Below are positions 60,046 to 64,000 of a stretch of 64,000 nucleotides of DNA, one piece after another. The stretch's first letter is position 1. Each line of letters begins with the position of its first letter. The stretch spans positions 1-64,000 of the forward strand of contig ONBT01000009.1 in the NCBI GenBank assembly GCA_900316075.1, written 5' to 3'. Under the pieces are notes generated by a model, which was not told where the DNA came from, did no database searches, and worked only from the letters and a program-made list of their open reading frames with translations. The stretch comes from an uncultured Lachnospiraceae bacterium. Its GTDB lineage: Bacteria; Bacillota; Clostridia; Lachnospirales; Lachnospiraceae. The position numbers and the translations under genes are program-made.

Positions 60046-61554
60046 TCACCCGAGTCTGATTTCCACTACGCTCACTGCGGGGAGGTCTGCCTTGAAGGTA
60101 TTTCCGCTGCCGGAAATGCCGCTAAAGGCTTCCTCTTTCACAACGTCCGGTGTGTCGAAATCATTATGCGCCTGCATGGCGCCCGTGACAAGTCTTGCTT
60201 CTTTCACGGAGAGATTCTCTGCCCCGGACAGGTGGATGTCCACCTCATGGGAGGAGCCGGGATCCATATTGCTCAGAGTAATCGTAATGATTCCGTCCTT
60301 TTCAGAAACGGACTCGGTCACCGAGGGAACCCGGTACTCTTCGGGCCCGATTTCCTCGACTCCGGTGAGGGAGCTCTCGAGCAAATCAGCATCCTGGTGG
60401 TGACGGTACATGTGGAAGACGTGATAGGTAGGCGTCTTCACCATCTTTTCGCCTTCGGTCAGGAGGACGGACTGAAGGACGTTCACCATCTGAGCCACGC
60501 AGGCCATGCGGACCCGGTCGGAGTGCTTGTTGAAGATATTCAGGGTGACGCCGGCGACGAGGGCATCGCGCATGGCGTTCTGCTGATAGAGGAAGCCGGG
60601 ATTGGTGCCGGGCTCCACCGCAAACCAGTCACCCCACTCGTCAACGGAAAGGCCGATGAGTTTTCCGGGATCGTAGCGGTCCATGATGGCGCCGTGGCGG
60701 GTGACCAGCTCGTCCATATAGAGGGCCCGCTTCATGGTCTCGAACCATTCCGTCTCGTCGAAGTTCGTGGCCGAAGCCTGGGGTGTGGGATTCCAGCCGC
60801 CCGGAACATCATAATAATGAAGGGACAGAAAGTCCATGAAGCCGTGAAGCTTCTCCGGCGTATGGTCGAAGCAGGTCTTCAGAACTCCCTCCGTCCAGTG
60901 ATAGTCGTCCACATTGGGCCCGCAGCAGACCTTCTTGATCTGCCGGTCCGGATTGTACTGGCGGACATAGGTCTGGTAGCGGCGGTAAAGATTGCCGTAG
61001 TATTCGGGGGTCATATTGCCCCCGCAGCCCCAGTTTTCATTGCCGACGCCGAAGTAGCTGACGGTCCAGGGCTCTTCATGCCCGTTCTTTTTTCGGAGCT
61101 CGGCCATGGGGGAGACCCCGCCGAAGGTCATGTACTCGACCCATTCGGACATCTCCTGTACGGTGCCGGAGCCGACATTGCCGTTGACATAGGCCTTGGC
61201 CCCGAGCTGGCGCAGAAGCTCGAAGAACTCGTGGGTGCCGAAGGAATTGTCTTCGGTGACCCCGCCCCAGTGGGTGTTGATCATCTTCTTGCGTTCATTC
61301 TTGGGTCCGACGCCATCCATCCAGTGGTACTCGTCGGCAAAGCAGCCGCCGGGCCAGCGGAGAACGGGGATGTCGATGGCCTTCAGGGCTTCGACGACAT
61401 CCTTTCGCATGCCGTTGACATTGGGGATGTCGGAGTTTTCGCCGACATAGATGCCTTCATAGATGCAGCGGCCGAGGTGTTCGGAGAAGTGGCCGTAAAC
61501 TTCAGGCTCTATGTGGCTCAATTTCTTTTTATTATTAATATAAAGATCTGCCAT
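60046..61554 (-). CDS. abfA: GH51 alpha-L-arabinofuranosidase
   Basis: 502 residues, typical for intracellular GH51. Acid/base Glu173 in [14 protein letters not shown]; nucleophile Glu306 in [12 protein letters not shown]; substrate pocket [13 protein letters not shown]. It removes arabinofuranose from arabinan or arabinoxylan oligosaccharides in the cytosol. The C-terminal beta-sandwich ends in [20 protein letters not shown] precedes the ATG. Gene order GH43, GH43, GH51 matches a path from extracellular arabinan cutting to intracellular trimming. Confidence 0.96.
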   Translation of the reverse strand: MADLYINNKKKLSHIEPEVYGHFSEHLGRCIYEGIYVGENSDIPNVNGMRKDVVEALKAIDIPVLRWPGGCFADEYHWMDGVGPKNERKKMINTHWGGVTEDNSFGTHEFFELLRQLGAKAYVNGNVGSGTVQEMSEWVEYMTFGGVSPMAELRKKNGHEEPWTVSYFGVGNENWGCGGNMTPEYYGNLYRRYQTYVRQYNPDRQIKKVCCGPNVDDYHWTEGVLKTCFDHTPEKLHGFMDFLSLHYYDVPGGWNPTPQASATNFDETEWFETMKRALYMDELVTRHGAIMDRYDPGKLIGLSVDEWGDWFAVEPGTNPGFLYQQNAMRDALVAGVTLNIFNKHSDRVRMACVAQMVNVLQSVLLTEGEKMVKTPTYHVFHMYRHHQDADLLESSLTGVEEIGPEEYRVPSVTESVSEKDGIITITLSNMDPGSSHEVDIHLSGAENLSVKEARLVTGAMQAHNDFDTPDVVKEEAFSGISGSGNTFKADLPAVSVVEIRLG

Positions 61555-61578
61555 TTTTACTTTTTCCTTTCTTCGTCC

Positions 61579-63135
61579 TCACTCACTGACGTAGTGGACG
61601 CCCCAAAGGGACTCGTTGTCGCTGCCGGACGCCGTGAAGTAGATGACGCTGTTTCCGGCTTCGTCCGTGCCTTTCGCAAGGACACCGCTGTAGGTCACCC
61701 CGTCAAGCTCGACCGTAATGTAAGGAGAATCGTTCTTCACCGTGAATGTGCCAGTGTAGTCGCCTTCAAACCTGCCCTTCGTATTGAAGGTGCACTTCTT
61801 CGCCTGGCGGACCTTCTTCGTGACGTCGAGCCGGTGTTTCACAAGGTACCAGGTACCGGCGGGCTTTACATTAGTCATAAGGCTGTCTGCCGTATCGCCC
61901 TCCCCCGTGACTTCAAAGGGGGCTGCTGTAAGCCAGCCGTCCTCTGTCTCAAAGAGTCTGTGAATGCGGGGCTCGTGGTCCTCGGTGCCGTTGTCAAAGC
62001 GCTCGTGGTAGACGATGTAAAGATTGCCGTCGCGGCCCGTGAAGACGGACTGGCCGCCGGGAGCCTTGTAGGCTGTCTCCTGGGAAGAGAAGGAATAATT
62101 TCCCATGACTTTCACGCCGTACTTGTTGAAGTCGTCCCCGTTTTCGAGGTTCGGGGCTTCGCCTTTCTCATCGACGTAGGGGCCGGTCACATCCTTGGAG
62201 CGGAACTCGCGGATCTGATAGCCGCCGTTGGCCTGGAGGTTGCCGTAGGAAACAAAGAGATAATAATAATCCGTGTCCGGATCATAAGTAATATAAGGTC
62301 CCTCGATGGCATGGTGGCCGCCGCCGATGAGGCGGTAGCCGTAGTACTTGTCCACGCCGTTATCGGGATCCGCGTCCGGATGGATGACGTCTCCTGTGGC
62401 CGGGTCGAGCTCAAGGAGGAAGATCCCGCCCGACCAGGAGCCGTATGTCATCCACATCCTTCCGTCACGGTCATAGAAGGGTGCCGGATCGATGCAATTC
62501 GGCCAGAGGGTATTGATGAAAGAGCCGTTTCGCACATAATCCGAGAGTTTTGCATCGCTTCCGCAGACCTCATAGAAGTCCGTCTTGTCGACGGTGGAAC
62601 GCGAAAAACCGGATGAGAGTAATATTTTTTCGAAGGTATAGGGACCGGCGGCGCTGTCGGCGGTCGCCAGGCAGAGGGAGCTCTTGATGAAGGAGGACGT
62701 CGTGCAGAAGTACATCAGGTACTTCCCCATCGTCTCGTCATAGATGATGGAGGGCGCCCATACCGAGTAGCCCCTCTGGTCGTTCTTTCCGACAAAGCTG
62801 AAGGCCGCGGGAAGCTTTTCCCCCTCAGGGATGTCGAAGAGGTTCGAAAACATCTTGTTCGAGGGCCGGACTCCGTCGTAGACCATCTGAAAGTCCGTGA
62901 GATTGTCGCCGGCGGCTCCCGTCATATGGGTGCCGTACATGTAGTACTTGTCGCTCGCGCTGTCGTAGAGCACCTGGGGGTCGTGAACGCAGCAGCCCGT
63001 GGAAAGGTCGCTTTTCTTCATATCTTCCTTTGAAAGCTCGGCCGCATCTGTATCGGTACCGCCTCCGAAGACAGTCAATGCCAGGAGACAGGCGACGATG
63101 GCCACGGCGAGCACACTGATAATTCGCTTTTTCAT
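61579..63135 (-). CDS. Secreted GH43 endo-arabinanase-like enzyme with C-terminal lipocalin-like domain
   Basis: 518 residues from ATG 63135 (MKKRIISVLAVAIVACLLAL, a signal peptide or membrane anchor; an upstream ATG at 63153 is less likely). Catalytic triad of GH43: Asp52 in CVHDPQVLY, Asp216 in CIDPAPFYD, Glu278 in AIEGPYITYD. After the five-bladed propeller, residues ~415-518 form a beta-barrel-like extension (GRFEGDYTGTFTV, VIYFTASGSDNESLWGVHY) seen in two-domain arabinanases. A copy of the 16-nt motif lies inside the coding sequence at 61865. Confidence 0.92.
   Translation of the reverse strand: MKKRIISVLAVAIVACLLALTVFGGGTDTDAAELSKEDMKKSDLSTGCCVHDPQVLYDSASDKYYMYGTHMTGAAGDNLTDFQMVYDGVRPSNKMFSNLFDIPEGEKLPAAFSFVGKNDQRGYSVWAPSIIYDETMGKYLMYFCTTSSFIKSSLCLATADSAAGPYTFEKILLSSGFSRSTVDKTDFYEVCGSDAKLSDYVRNGSFINTLWPNCIDPAPFYDRDGRMWMTYGSWSGGIFLLELDPATGDVIHPDADPDNGVDKYYGYRLIGGGHHAIEGPYITYDPDTDYYYLFVSYGNLQANGGYQIREFRSKDVTGPYVDEKGEAPNLENGDDFNKYGVKVMGNYSFSSQETAYKAPGGQSVFTGRDGNLYIVYHERFDNGTEDHEPRIHRLFETEDGWLTAAPFEVTGEGDTADSLMTNVKPAGTWYLVKHRLDVTKKVRQAKKCTFNTKGRFEGDYTGTFTVKNDSPYITVELDGVTYSGVLAKGTDEAGNSVIYFTASGSDNESLWGVHYVSE
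61865..61880 (+). repeat. Dispersed motif copy inside a coding sequence
   Basis: The exact 16-mer TTTACATTAGTCATAA, preceded by GGGC. In the GH43 frame it codes for LMTNVK using ACT, AAT and GTA, while that gene otherwise prefers C- or G-ending codons. Confidence 0.7.
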
Positions 63136-63218
63136 ATCATTCTTGTAAAACAAATACTATCGATGTCTGGAAAGCGGGACATACAGGCCGTAAAGCCTCT
63201 ACTCCGTGGACGTTCATC

Positions 63219-64000
63219 TCAGGAAAGCTCGAGAGCAGGCCGCCCGTCTGCATCCCAGGAAAGGGGTGCCAGATAGGTGCTCCGGCTGTCGTCATAGAGG
63301 GGGTCGTCCGTCACGATTTTCTCCGTAGGCCGGGCATGAAAGGCCATGATGTCACGCCCCTTTTCGTCCGTCGTGAAGGAGTTGTGGCCGGGCCCGTAGA
63401 GGCCCAGGGCCGGGGCGCTCGCAAAGAAAGGCTCGCGCTCCTTGTGCCACGACAGGGGATCGAGAAGGTCGCTTTCCACTTCCGCCGACATCAGGCCCAC
63501 ACAGTAGGAGGGACCCGTGTCCGAAGCCGAGAAGGTCAGCCAGAGGCGGTTTCCGTGCCGGATGACCGCCGGGCCTTCGTCGACCCAGAACTCTCCCCGC
63601 TCCCAGGAGTAGTCGGGAGTGGTCAGAAGGACCTGGACTGTGGCAAGCTTTGTCGGACTTTCCATCCGGGCGATGTAGAGGTTTGAAATCTGCTTTCCGA
63701 CGCCGACCTTTTCGGCCCAGACATAGTACCAGGCGCCCTTGTTTTCAAAGACTGTGGCATCGAGGGAGAAGGCCCGGAAAGAAAAGGGGTCGTCGTCTGC
63801 CGCCTGCATCATTCCGCACTCGGTCCAGGGACCGGCCATGGGGTCATCGCTTTCGCACTTCAGGACATAGGGGCGGATCTTGAAAATCTCGTCCTTGTCC
63901 CCGCCAGCGAAGTAGATGTAGTAGTGCCCGTCCATCATGCGGTGGAGTTCCGGAGCCCAGATATTGAAGGACATCGGGCCCGCTTCGTGCCTGTGCCAGA
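63219..64000 (-). CDS. GH43 family glycosidase (5' end outside window)
   Basis: About 260 C-terminal residues; the frame is open to the window edge (WHRHEAGPMSFNIWAPELH). Features of GH43: WAPELHRMMDGHYYIYFAG, Asp in RAFSLDATVFE, Glu in WVDEGPAVIRHG, and GPGHNSFTTDEKG. It lacks the N-terminal catalytic aspartate only because that part lies beyond the window. The HEAGPMSFNIWAPELH opening resembles exo-acting alpha-L-arabinofuranosidases. It precedes the secreted GH43 in the same operon, 83 bases apart. Confidence 0.9.
   Translation of the reverse strand, partial: WHRHEAGPMSFNIWAPELHRMMDGHYYIYFAGGDKDEIFKIRPYVLKCESDDPMAGPWTECGMMQAADDDPFSFRAFSLDATVFENKGAWYYVWAEKVGVGKQISNLYIARMESPTKLATVQVLLTTPDYSWERGEFWVDEGPAVIRHGNRLWLTFSASDTGPSYCVGLMSAEVESDLLDPLSWHKEREPFFASAPALGLYGPGHNSFTTDEKGRDIMAFHARPTEKIVTDDPLYDDSRSTYLAPLSWDADGRPALELS

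Noticed and set aside
60166..62616. An 816-residue plus-strand open frame opposite the GH51 and GH43 genes
   Set aside because: It spans two real genes on the other strand with complete active sites; it is a composition artefact.

Overview
The window looks like a chromosome segment of a GC-rich, Gram-positive anaerobe of the Clostridia, most likely family Lachnospiraceae. This is inferred from the gene set: a secretin-free type IV pilus operon, GPH sugar symporter, lipoproteins with Clostridia-style Ser/Ala/Asp-rich linkers, DUF5057, DUF4869 and DUF6171 family proteins, strong AAGGAGG-type ribosome sites, and arabinan and chitobiose enzymes. Nearly everything is on the minus strand. No rRNA, tRNA, phage or intact transposase was seen.

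Layout by region. 1-4.6 kb: 5' two thirds of a GH94 chitobiose-type phosphorylase, mnmA, and a GPH sugar symporter, with a 53-bp tandem repeat filling the mnmA upstream gap. 4.7-7.5 kb: a membrane GGDEF-GGDEF-EAL protein. 7.7-8.9 kb: two decayed toxin-antitoxin modules, a zeta-type kinase toxin with an internal deletion and a BrnT toxin with an in-frame stop; both antitoxin genes are intact. 8.9-28.5 kb: a long type IV pilus operon, in transcription order pilB, pilT, pilC, pilA, pilD, a pilM-pilN fusion, pilO, a large prepilin, a PilX-like protein, a FimT/GspH-like and a PilW/GspJ-like prepilin, and a giant DUF5057-type surface protein broken by a 28-bp duplication. 28.6-33.1 kb: tcdA, then a repeat-rich island in which two inverted copies of a ~318-nt sequence flank a PD-(D/E)XK-like gene, then pepV.

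33.1-37.9 kb: phosphate operon pstS-pstC-pstA-pstB-phoU with a Pho-box-like site. 37.9-43.8 kb: oppABCDF peptide importer. 44.0-51.8 kb: an arginine-deiminase-fold enzyme, hisC, a polar amino-acid ABC importer, and a divergent FCD-type GntR regulator with a RocB-family M20 hydrolase; this looks like an amino-acid scavenging block. 51.9-54.3 kb: a small ribbon-helix-helix protein, trmL, and an AT-rich, translationally coupled DUF4869/P-loop ATPase pair of unknown function. 54.4-57.3 kb: HAD phosphatase, membrane metallophosphoesterase, Crp/Fnr regulator. 57.7-64 kb: arabinan cluster with an ArsR-type regulator, DUF6171, a YesL family protein, GH51 arabinofuranosidase, secreted GH43 arabinanase and a second GH43 that runs off the window.

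The least explained material is non-coding: three unrelated-looking intergenic tandem arrays (periods 53, 52 and 165 bp), a dispersed 16-nt motif (TTTACATTAGTCATAA and relatives) sitting at gene starts and ends, a family of ACGC-NNN-GCGT hairpins, 70-nt REP-like units carrying GGGGTCAGGTACC, and the inverted-repeat nuclease island at 29.4-31.5 kb. The island and the DUF4869/ATPase pair are the best candidates for an undescribed element or system.
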